A DNA stretch of 64,000 nt from Cloacibacillus evryensis DSM 19522 (GTDB lineage: Bacteria > Synergistota > Synergistia > Synergistales > Synergistaceae): positions 1,541,283-1,605,282 of the forward strand of contig NZ_KK073872.1 in assembly GCF_000585335.1 (NCBI RefSeq). The letters are read 5' to 3'. Below, piece after piece: positions 52,970 through 59,635 of the stretch. The notes under the pieces were generated by a model. That model was not told where the DNA came from and ran no database searches. It saw only the letters and a program-made list of their open reading frames with translations. A program made the position numbers and the translations under genes. The number at the start of each line of letters is the position of its first letter. Within the stretch, counting starts at the first letter, position 1.

Positions 52970-53000
52970 TATAAAAAATCTGGCGGGAGGGCCCGCCAGA
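52970..53000 (-). terminator. Intrinsic terminator of the minus-strand HIT operon
   Basis: On the minus strand a 9-bp stem (TCTGGCGGG with CCCGCCAGA, 4-nt loop) is followed by TTTTTTATAC. It begins 30 bp after the HIT stop codon. Confidence 0.85.
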
Positions 53001-53029
53001 CGAGGTAACTGTTTTGTGTCTTTGCGATA

Positions 53030-53401
53030 TTATTTCTTAACGTAGGCCATCTTTTCGGGGATGACTCCGCGGACGCCGCCGAGCGGCGATTCCGTATCGC
53101 CCTTATAGCGCGGTATCAGGTGCATGTGGACGTGCATCACCGACTGTCCGGCGCATTCGTTGCAGTTCACGCCGAAGTTGTATCCGTCCGGATGGTATTT
53201 TTCATCGAGTAGTTTTTTACCTCTGTGAAGCAGCTCGTGCATCGCCGACTCTTCTTCGGGGGTGATGTCAAAGTAGCTTTGCACGTGCCTTTTGGGGATT
53301 ATCAGCATATGCCCCTCGTTTACCGGCATAACGTCGAATACCGCGTAAGCGAGCTCGTTTTCAAGGACGTAATCCTTTAATTTACAGAAGATACACGGCA
53401 T
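53030..53401 (-). CDS. HIT-family nucleotide-binding hydrolase
   Basis: A 123-residue histidine-triad protein. The triad HVHMHLIPR is near the C-terminus and a CIFC pair, typical of zinc-binding HIT proteins, is at the N-terminus. HIT proteins hydrolyse nucleotide conjugates such as adenosine phosphoramidates or dinucleoside polyphosphates. It is the last gene of a minus-strand run and follows rsfS by 5 bp. Confidence 0.93.
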   Translation of the reverse strand: MPCIFCKLKDYVLENELAYAVFDVMPVNEGHMLIIPKRHVQSYFDITPEEESAMHELLHRGKKLLDEKYHPDGYNFGVNCNECAGQSVMHVHMHLIPRYKGDTESPLGGVRGVIPEKMAYVKK

Positions 53402-53406
53402 GGCTG

Positions 53407-53772
53407 TCAGTCGTCCTTGTCGGCAAATTTCTTTGTCGGCGCGTCGCCCCAGAGCGAATCGAGCCTGTAAAAGTCGCGTCCTTCGCGGCTAAGTATGTTC
53501 ACGATAAGATCTCCCGCGTCCACCAGCGTCCACCGGGAGCTGTTTTCGCCCTCGACGCGGTATTTTATGCCCATGTCGTCGAGCACGTCGCCGACTGTGT
53601 CTTTCAGCGTTCTGGCGTTGAGCTCCGAGCGGGCGATCGCGACGATAAATACGTCGGCGAAACCGGAAATCTCGCTCAGGTCGTGTACGCTGACCTCGGA
53701 CGCGTGCTTGTCAAGCAGCGCCTCTACCAGGGGCATGTACGGCGCGCAGAAGTCTTCGTTTTTTTCCGTCAT
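53407..53772 (-). CDS. rsfS: Ribosomal silencing factor RsfS
   Basis: A 121-residue RsfS (Iojap/DUF143) protein with DLSEISGFADVFIVAIARSE, VEGENSSRWTLVDAGDLIVNIL and DFYRLDSLWGDAP. It binds L14 and blocks subunit joining when nutrients are low. The start at 53772 was preferred because AAAAGGAGTGA lies 8 bp upstream; an ATG at 53793 overlaps that site. The gene next to nadD and an LCP gene is a common arrangement. Confidence 0.95.
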   Translation of the reverse strand: MTEKNEDFCAPYMPLVEALLDKHASEVSVHDLSEISGFADVFIVAIARSELNARTLKDTVGDVLDDMGIKYRVEGENSSRWTLVDAGDLIVNILSREGRDFYRLDSLWGDAPTKKFADKDD

Positions 53773-53793
53773 CGACAAATCACTCCTTTTCAT

Positions 53794-55221
53794 TTACTGA
53801 TTGCTGATCTTCAGCATATTATCCAATAATGTTATTAGTTTCTTATAGTCATGTCCCGCAATTATTGAGGCGTAAAAGGCCTGCTGGCTGGGACGCACGA
53901 GGTTTTTGGGGATATTGAGCAGCGTCCCCAGCCGCTGCGCCGTCGTCTTGACCTTTTCGCTCGCGTTGGTCGGATAGACGATGTTGCAGTGCTGATAGTC
54001 GAAATGCTTTGCGTTGCCCGAATGGATCACGTCGACGCCCAACTGCTGCAGGCGCGTCGATATCTCGGAGCTTACGCCGGCCTTGCCTGTTCCGTTAAGG
54101 ACGGCGACCGATTCCGGCATCGACTTTATCAAGGTCAAGAGCTCTTCTTTGGTCATCTCGTCCTTTTTTGCGGCGGGGGCTCCGTTCTGCGCGGCTTCCG
54201 CCGGCTGGCCGCCGCCGTCTTTAGAGGCCGCGATGTCGTCGCCGGCGGTCGAGAAAGGAACCTGCTTCGCGTTTCTGCCGTTGCCCTCCGTGACGTCGCC
54301 TGAGACCAGCGCCTCGACGGGAGCGTTGAGGAAGGCGTTCGCCGCCTTGACGTCTCCCATCCAGTAGCTCAGGCGGTCGATCATAGCCGGCTCTCCCGGC
54401 AGCATGGAAAAGAACATCCTCTCACGGCCGAGTTCGTTCTGTACAAAGCCGGCAAGCTGTACGGCAAGGGTCGGCGACATGTCCGTTTTGAATATTTTCA
54501 TCGCCTGTGCCGCGAGCTCGGGGAACTTGATCAGGACGCGCGGGTCGTAGGCTTTTTTGACGAGCGATTTGATGAACTGCTGCTGGCGCTGTATGCGCCC
54601 GATGTCGCCAAGGGCGTCTTTCCTGAAACGGACATATTTCAGGGCAGTTTCTCCGTTGAGCAGCTGCCGACCGGGCTGGATATTGATGTCAAGTCCGCCG
54701 GCCCTGTCAACGTAGCGCATCCTCTTTTGCACGTCTATCTCTACCCCGCCGACCATGTCGACAAACTCCGGGAAACTGTCATAGTCGATCACGACATAGT
54801 AAAGTATCGGCTGTCCAAGGTAGTTTTCGACCGTCGCCTTCAGCAGGTCTGGGCCGCCGTAAGCAAAGGCGTGGTTCAGTTTCTGCGTGCCGTGGTGCGG
54901 GATCTGGACGCGCGTGTCGCGCGGCAGCGATATCACGCGCATGTTTTTGTCGTCGATGTCGATGGTGATGAAGAGTACAGTATCGGAGCGGCGCGATCCC
55001 TCGACGTCATCCTCCCCCATCAGGAGGATATTGAATCTGCCCTGCTCCTTCAGGAGCGCCGAATAGCTCTCGTTTTCTTTTTTCTGGCTCTCATTCTCGA
55101 ACGCCTTGCGGATATCGTCCTGGGAGGTGTGCCACGCAAAGTAAAGCCGCAGGCCGGCGCCGCCTAAAATGGCGATCAATCCGCAGATTATTATCAGAAT
55201 GATAGTTCTTGAACGTTTCAA
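53794..55221 (-). CDS. LytR-CpsA-Psr (LCP) family protein with LytR_C domain
   Basis: A 475-residue bitopic protein with one transmembrane helix near the N-terminus (about 6-28). The LCP domain follows with SDTVLFITID, VISLPRDTRVQIP and ALKYVRFRKDALGDIGRIQRQQQF, which contain the arginine/aspartate set that binds polyprenyl pyrophosphate. An Ala/Glu-rich linker leads to a C-terminal LytR_C domain (VAVLNGTGKAGVS to the end). LCP enzymes attach glycopolymers to peptidoglycan; the substrate here is unknown. The start is TTG with GGAGGAAA 7 bp upstream. Confidence 0.92.
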   Translation of the reverse strand: MKRSRTIILIIICGLIAILGGAGLRLYFAWHTSQDDIRKAFENESQKKENESYSALLKEQGRFNILLMGEDDVEGSRRSDTVLFITIDIDDKNMRVISLPRDTRVQIPHHGTQKLNHAFAYGGPDLLKATVENYLGQPILYYVVIDYDSFPEFVDMVGGVEIDVQKRMRYVDRAGGLDINIQPGRQLLNGETALKYVRFRKDALGDIGRIQRQQQFIKSLVKKAYDPRVLIKFPELAAQAMKIFKTDMSPTLAVQLAGFVQNELGRERMFFSMLPGEPAMIDRLSYWMGDVKAANAFLNAPVEALVSGDVTEGNGRNAKQVPFSTAGDDIAASKDGGGQPAEAAQNGAPAAKKDEMTKEELLTLIKSMPESVAVLNGTGKAGVSSEISTRLQQLGVDVIHSGNAKHFDYQHCNIVYPTNASEKVKTTAQRLGTLLNIPKNLVRPSQQAFYASIIAGHDYKKLITLLDNMLKISNQ

Positions 55222-55236
55222 AAGTGTTTCCTCCGT

Positions 55237-55848
55237 CTAGTCTTTATACAGGGATTTTTTTCTTATGAATTGTTCCACCGCGGATGGAACCATAAAGCGG
55301 ATGCTGCGGTTGTTTCTGATGCGTTCGCGCAGTTCGGTGCTCGATATTGCCAGAAGCGGTATCTCAAGGGGAATGATCCTGCTGCGCAGCTCGATCGGCA
55401 GCTCTTCCATCCTTTTGTGTGTGTAACCGTAGCGGCTGACCGCGACGAATTTGCACATTTCCATTATCTCTTCGGGATTCTTCCAGGATACTATATCCAG
55501 GACGGCGTCCAGTCCAGTTATAAAGTAGAACTGTACTCCCTCGTATTCCGGTATCGCGCGCAGCCTTCTCAGCGTGTCTATCGTGTAGCTGCTTCCCTCT
55601 CTGTCGATCTCCACGCGCGAAACCTTAAAATATGGGCAGCCCACAGTGGCAAACTCTGTCATCATGTAGCGGTCCTCCGCCGAGGTGACCCGCTGGTTTG
55701 TCTTGTGCGGCGGCTGCCCCGTGGGAACGAATATGACCTCGGAAAGGCCAAAGGCCGCGTGAGCCTCGTCCGCGGCCAGAAGGTGGCCATTGTGAATCGG
55801 GTCAAAGGTTCCCCCCATGATGCCTATTCTGCGGTTTTCCTCGGTCAT
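55237..55848 (-). CDS. nadD: Nicotinate-nucleotide adenylyltransferase NadD
   Basis: A 203-residue nucleotidyltransferase. GIMGGTFDPIHNGHL holds the (H/T)xGH motif, FVPTGQPPHK binds substrate, and ISSTELRERI is the C-terminal phosphate loop. It makes deamido-NAD from nicotinate mononucleotide. AGGAGC precedes the ATG. It lies between obgE and the LCP gene. Confidence 0.96.
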   Translation of the reverse strand: MTEENRRIGIMGGTFDPIHNGHLLAADEAHAAFGLSEVIFVPTGQPPHKTNQRVTSAEDRYMMTEFATVGCPYFKVSRVEIDREGSSYTIDTLRRLRAIPEYEGVQFYFITGLDAVLDIVSWKNPEEIMEMCKFVAVSRYGYTHKRMEELPIELRSRIIPLEIPLLAISSTELRERIRNNRSIRFMVPSAVEQFIRKKSLYKD

Positions 55849-55865
55849 ATCAATGCTCCTATTTG

Positions 55866-57320
55866 TTATTGATCTTTGTCTTCGTCGAAGGCTTCTTCTT
55901 CGCCGGCGGTTTCGCCGTCAGCTTCCGCGGAATGCTCTTCCTCTTCCATGAGCTCCGCGTCGCCGCTCTCCAAGAGCTCTTCGGGTTCGTCCTCTTCAGG
56001 AAGGTCTTCCGGGTAATAGTCGGGATAGAAGTCGAAATCCTTATACCCGATGCTTACCGAGTCGCCCGGCTGAGCGCCCGCCGCTTCGAGAAGCTCCTCT
56101 ACCTTAAACTTCCGCAGCAGCCTCGTGAAGCGTGCCACGTTCTCTTCCTGGCTGAAATCATAACGCTCGACGGCTGTTTCCAACTGGCGGTGCATCACCC
56201 GGTAGCCCCCGCCATGCAGCGTGATGATCTGGATCCTGTTGCGCTTGCGGAGCGGCGTTTTTTCCTGCACCCTTTCCTCCAGCGCGTACAGCCTCACGTT
56301 GCTCTCGGGACGCGGGTGGTCCTTCACGAACTTGATTATCTCTTTGACGAGTTCGGGGATGCCCTCCTCCGTCAAAGCGCTTGCCGCGATCATACGGATA
56401 TTTTTCCCGCCAAAATAGACGGTCAGCCTCTCCGCCAGCTCCTTTGCCGTTTCCTCGTCCACTTCGTCAAGCTTATTAGCCACGACAAAATATGGACGCT
56501 TTTCCAGCTCGGGATCGTATTTCTCCATCTCCTGGCGAACGACCTCAAAATCCTGGATTATTGTATCATAATCACCGCTTTCGAGGCTCAAAACATGAAC
56601 GAGAAGTCTAGTTCTGTCCACATGGCGCAGGAACTCGAGCCCCAGCCCTTTGTTAAGATGGGCTCCTTCGATGAGTCCCGGAATGTCGGCGATGACGATC
56701 CGCTCGTCGCCGGTGTTCAGCACGCCGAGATTGGGAGAGAGCGTCGTGAAGGGATAGTTGGCGATCTTTGGCTGCGCGTTGGAGATGGCGGCCAGGATGC
56801 TCGACTTGCCGACATTCGGCAGTCCCACGAGCCCTACGTCGGCGATGAGCCGCAGTTCGAGGCGCAGCATCACCTCTTCTCCAGGGCTGCCCTGCTCGCA
56901 GAAACGCGGCGCTTTGCGCGCCGAGCTGGCGAAATAGCGGTTGCCGCGTCCTCCGCGTCCGCCGCGCGCCGCGACGAAACGATCGTGCGGCTCGACGAGG
57001 TCGGCATATCCCTCCCCCGTCTCCGTGTCGTAAATCACCGTTCCGCAGGGCACGTAGATAACTTTATCCTCGCCGGCGGGGCCGTTTCTGGCGGCGCCTT
57101 TGCCGTGTCCGCCGTTTTCGCCTCTTACATGGTGCATATATTCAAGGTCCGCGAGTGTCTGCAGGTTGTTGGTCGCCTCGAAAATGACGCTGCCTCCGCG
57201 CCCGCCGTTGCCGCCGTCGGGGCCGCCGTTGGGCTTGAAGCGCTCGCGCAGGAAGCTCATGCAGCCGTTCCCGCCGCGTCCGGCTTTGATGGACATTCGC
57301 AGTGAATCGACAAATTTCAT
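55866..57320 (-). CDS. obgE: GTPase ObgE/CgtA
   Basis: A 484-residue protein. The glycine-rich Obg fold covers about 1-158 (GRGGNGCMSFLRERF, GGNGGRGGSV). The G domain has GLPNVGKSS (G1), DIPGLIEGA (G3) and NKLDEVD (G4). A C-terminal OCT domain follows, and the last 45 residues are extremely Glu/Asp-rich. ObgE acts in 50S ribosome maturation and stress signalling. GAGGTGAAA precedes the ATG. A terminator separates it from rpmA upstream. Confidence 0.97.
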   Translation of the reverse strand: MKFVDSLRMSIKAGRGGNGCMSFLRERFKPNGGPDGGNGGRGGSVIFEATNNLQTLADLEYMHHVRGENGGHGKGAARNGPAGEDKVIYVPCGTVIYDTETGEGYADLVEPHDRFVAARGGRGGRGNRYFASSARKAPRFCEQGSPGEEVMLRLELRLIADVGLVGLPNVGKSSILAAISNAQPKIANYPFTTLSPNLGVLNTGDERIVIADIPGLIEGAHLNKGLGLEFLRHVDRTRLLVHVLSLESGDYDTIIQDFEVVRQEMEKYDPELEKRPYFVVANKLDEVDEETAKELAERLTVYFGGKNIRMIAASALTEEGIPELVKEIIKFVKDHPRPESNVRLYALEERVQEKTPLRKRNRIQIITLHGGGYRVMHRQLETAVERYDFSQEENVARFTRLLRKFKVEELLEAAGAQPGDSVSIGYKDFDFYPDYYPEDLPEEDEPEELLESGDAELMEEEEHSAEADGETAGEEEAFDEDKDQ

Positions 57321-57340
57321 AGTTTCACCTCATTCCTAAA

Positions 57341-57376
57341 AGATTACAAAAGGGGGCCTGCTCTATGAGGGCCCCC
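57341..57376 (-). terminator. Terminator between rpmA and obgE
   Basis: On the minus strand a 7-bp GC stem (GGGGGCC with GGCCCCC, 11-nt loop) is followed by TTTTGTAATCTTTT. A second inverted repeat, CTGATTATA/TATAATCAG (57394-57402 and 57419-57427), lies between it and rpmA. Partial read-through into obgE is likely, since no strong obgE promoter is seen. Confidence 0.7.
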
Positions 57377-57443
57377 GAAAAATTCTGATGCCGCTGATTA
57401 TATCTGTTGAAACTGCCGTATAATCAGTGATTTCTGGATTCAG

Positions 57444-57701
57444 CTAAAGTGTTTCCGGCTCGATCGTGACGTACTTGCGGTTTGCCTTCGTCTGGAAGCG
57501 GACCTTGCCGGGTACCAGCGCAAAGATCGTGAAATCGCGGCCAAGGCCGGTGTGCTGTCCGGGATGGAACTTGGTGCCCCTCTGACGGACGATGATCGTT
57601 CCCGCGTTTACAAATGAACCGTCTCCGCGCTTGATGCCAAGGTATTTAGGCTGACTGTCGCGGCCGTTGGTTGAGCTTCCTTGTCCTTTTTTATGTGCCA
57701 T
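57444..57701 (-). CDS. rpmA: 50S ribosomal protein L27
   Basis: An 85-residue L27 with [16 protein letters not shown] at the N-terminus and [10 protein letters not shown] in the body. The mature-type N-terminus reaches the peptidyl transferase centre directly. There is no cleavable N-terminal extension of the Firmicutes type and no Prp protease gene between rplU and rpmA, so the two features agree. It is co-transcribed with rplU, 25 bp upstream. Confidence 0.98.
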   Translation of the reverse strand: MAHKKGQGSSTNGRDSQPKYLGIKRGDGSFVNAGTIIVRQRGTKFHPGQHTGLGRDFTIFALVPGKVRFQTKANRKYVTIEPETL

Positions 57702-57726
57702 AACTCAATATCCCCCTTGCGTAAAA

Positions 57727-58038
57727 CTAACCGTTGATCGCTTCTATCTGAACGAGCGTGTACTGCTGGCGGTGTCCGCGGAATTTGCGATAGTTCTTCT
57801 TTCTGCGGTACTTGAAAACGATGACTTTGTCATCCTTGCCGCTTTCGAGAATCTTCGCCGTTACCGTAGCCCCTTCAACATAAGGAGCGCCGATCACCGC
57901 GCCCTCGTCTTTGCCGAGGATGATGACCTTGTCAAATTCTACCTGCGTACCGTCTTCGGCGTGGATCTTCTCCAACCTGAATTTGTCGCCCGCGGCAACT
58001 CTGTACTGCTTTCCACCCTGTTCGATCACTGCGTACAT
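57727..58038 (-). CDS. rplU: 50S ribosomal protein L21
   Basis: A 103-residue L21 with YAVIEQGGKQYRVAAGD at the N-terminus and VIVFKYRRKKNYRKFRGHRQ near the C-terminus. It binds 23S rRNA. It is the first gene of the L21-L27 operon, with GGAGGAGGGA ahead of the ATG and a consensus promoter about 85 bp upstream. Confidence 0.98.
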   Translation of the reverse strand: MYAVIEQGGKQYRVAAGDKFRLEKIHAEDGTQVEFDKVIILGKDEGAVIGAPYVEGATVTAKILESGKDDKVIVFKYRRKKNYRKFRGHRQQYTLVQIEAING

Positions 58039-58121
58039 ACTATAAATTCCCTCCTCCGCTGCGTGTCAGGCAGTCAAACGACATTTTTAAGCCCACACCA
58101 AGCGTATTCTAAAACCTGACA

Positions 58122-58150
58122 AGTATAGAGATAAAAGGCGGCCGTGTCAA
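58122..58150 (-). promoter_or_regulatory. Strong promoter of rplU-rpmA
   Basis: On the minus strand TTGACA (58150-58145), exactly 17 bp and TATACT (58127-58122): the best promoter in the window. It gives a leader of about 75 nt. Inverted copies of TGTCAGG at 58115-58121 and 58064-58070 flank the leader, but one overlaps the predicted start site, so an L21-type leader fold is uncertain. Confidence 0.8.
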
Positions 58151-58166
58151 GGGCGCGGATGCGCCG

Positions 58167-59618
58167 CTAATCTTCCATTCTTGACGAATAGAAGACGGCG
58201 TTGTTTTTGCCGCCGCGTTTGGCGCGGTAGAGCGCTTTGTCCGCTTGGCGGTAGAGTTCGTCGAATGTGCTTGTCCCGGTCCTGCCCACGGCGATACCGA
58301 TGCTTACGGAAAGCGGAGTGTCGTTGTCTTTGCCGATCCTGACTGCCGCCAGCCTGCTGAAGAGCGACTCCATCATCGTGCCGAGCTGGGCTTTCGTCCC
58401 CACCCCGTCGAGAAAGACCATGAATTCGTCGCCTCCGATGCGGCCAGCGATGTCCGTCCGCCGGAACTGGGCTTTCAGTTTTTCCGCCATCTGCATGATC
58501 GCCCTGTCGCCCTCGGGGTGCCCCAGCGTGTCGTTTATCCGCTTGAGCCCGTCAAGGTCGGCGACCAGCAGCGCGCAGGGGATTCCCTGTGTTTCCGAAA
58601 GCCGCCCGGTTATCAGCGCTTCGGTCGTTATTTTATTGTAAAGGCCGGTTTTGCCGTCTCTTTCGGCCTTCCGCAGCAAAGCCTGTTCGTTCTCAACGGC
58701 GCAGGCCTCTTTCATCCGCTGATCTGTGATGTCGGTGAAGGATATCACGGCGTGCGCGGGAGCTCCCGTCTCGGAAAATACGGTGGTAAAACAGGCACTA
58801 AGCCAGCGCCAGCCCTTCGCGGTCATCACCTGAAAGGAGGCGGCCCCGTTTTCGTGTCCGCACACGATGTCCTCATGAAAGCCGGTGAAGGCCGCCACGC
58901 TTTCCCGGGAGACCAGCCCCCGCCGCACCGGCGAACATGGCACGTCCGTCACCTTCTCCGATCCGGCGGCGAACATGGCCGCGATCTCCGGCGTCATGTT
59001 CAGCGACCTGTCGGCTATGTCGTAGCGCATGATGACGCAGCCCGCGTGTTCAAGCGCCAGGCGGTACAGTTCCTCGCTGAGCCGCAGCTTCTCCTCCGCC
59101 TCCTTTTGCTCGGTGACGTCCAGAATGACGGCGTTGAAGATGACCCTGTCGGCGTATCGATCTGATACTGACCCTCTCAGGTTGACCCATTTAAAGCCGC
59201 CGCTTTTGGTGTGGATGCGGTACGAGCAGTTTATCGGTTCGCCGTCACGCGCCATCGCGGCCACCCGCTCCCGCAGGATGTGTCTGTCTTCCTCAAAGAC
59301 GAGGGTGCGCGGGCCGTCCGCGCCGCAGACCTCCATGCGTTCCTCCTCCGCGTATCCGGTAAGCGCCTGGACGCCGCCGCTGATATAAAGATCGCGTATC
59401 CCTTCGGGCGAACTCTCATATATCCCGATCCCCCCGGGAATGTTGTCCATCAGCGTCTTGAGCTGTTCCAATGCCGCCTGGTACAGCGTATTTGACGATT
59501 CTTCGCCGGTCCCGCTGTCCGGCGCGCCGCATTTGGCGTTAGGCGCCGGCCGGAACAGGCGCCGTCCCTTTTGAAAATCGTCACATATCCGCATCTTCCT
59601 CCGCATGGTCTGCCGCAT
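58167..59618 (-). CDS. PAS-PAS-GGDEF diguanylate cyclase
   Basis: A 483-residue cytoplasmic protein without a transmembrane segment. Two PAS domains (about 50-175 and 182-305) each end in a PAC-like FNAVILDVTEQ or ISFTDITDQ stretch. The GGDEF domain follows, with the active-site GGDEF at 395-399 and an RRTD inhibitory I-site five residues before it. It should make cyclic di-GMP with product inhibition. No EAL or HD-GYP domain is seen. It starts 18 bp after the hybrid kinase gene, so its input is probably linked to the same signal. Confidence 0.93.
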   Translation of the reverse strand: MRQTMRRKMRICDDFQKGRRLFRPAPNAKCGAPDSGTGEESSNTLYQAALEQLKTLMDNIPGGIGIYESSPEGIRDLYISGGVQALTGYAEEERMEVCGADGPRTLVFEEDRHILRERVAAMARDGEPINCSYRIHTKSGGFKWVNLRGSVSDRYADRVIFNAVILDVTEQKEAEEKLRLSEELYRLALEHAGCVIMRYDIADRSLNMTPEIAAMFAAGSEKVTDVPCSPVRRGLVSRESVAAFTGFHEDIVCGHENGAASFQVMTAKGWRWLSACFTTVFSETGAPAHAVISFTDITDQRMKEACAVENEQALLRKAERDGKTGLYNKITTEALITGRLSETQGIPCALLVADLDGLKRINDTLGHPEGDRAIMQMAEKLKAQFRRTDIAGRIGGDEFMVFLDGVGTKAQLGTMMESLFSRLAAVRIGKDNDTPLSVSIGIAVGRTGTSTFDELYRQADKALYRAKRGGKNNAVFYSSRMED

Positions 59619-59635
59619 CCATCCTGCCTCTTATG

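Noticed and set aside
55863-57305. Plus-strand open frame of 480 codons opposite obgE
   Set aside because: Antisense shadow of the glycine-rich obgE gene. No plausible start site or family signature.
57394-57427. TATAAT within the inverted repeat as an obgE promoter
   Set aside because: On the minus strand no acceptable -35 hexamer lies 16-18 bp upstream and a terminator follows it before obgE.
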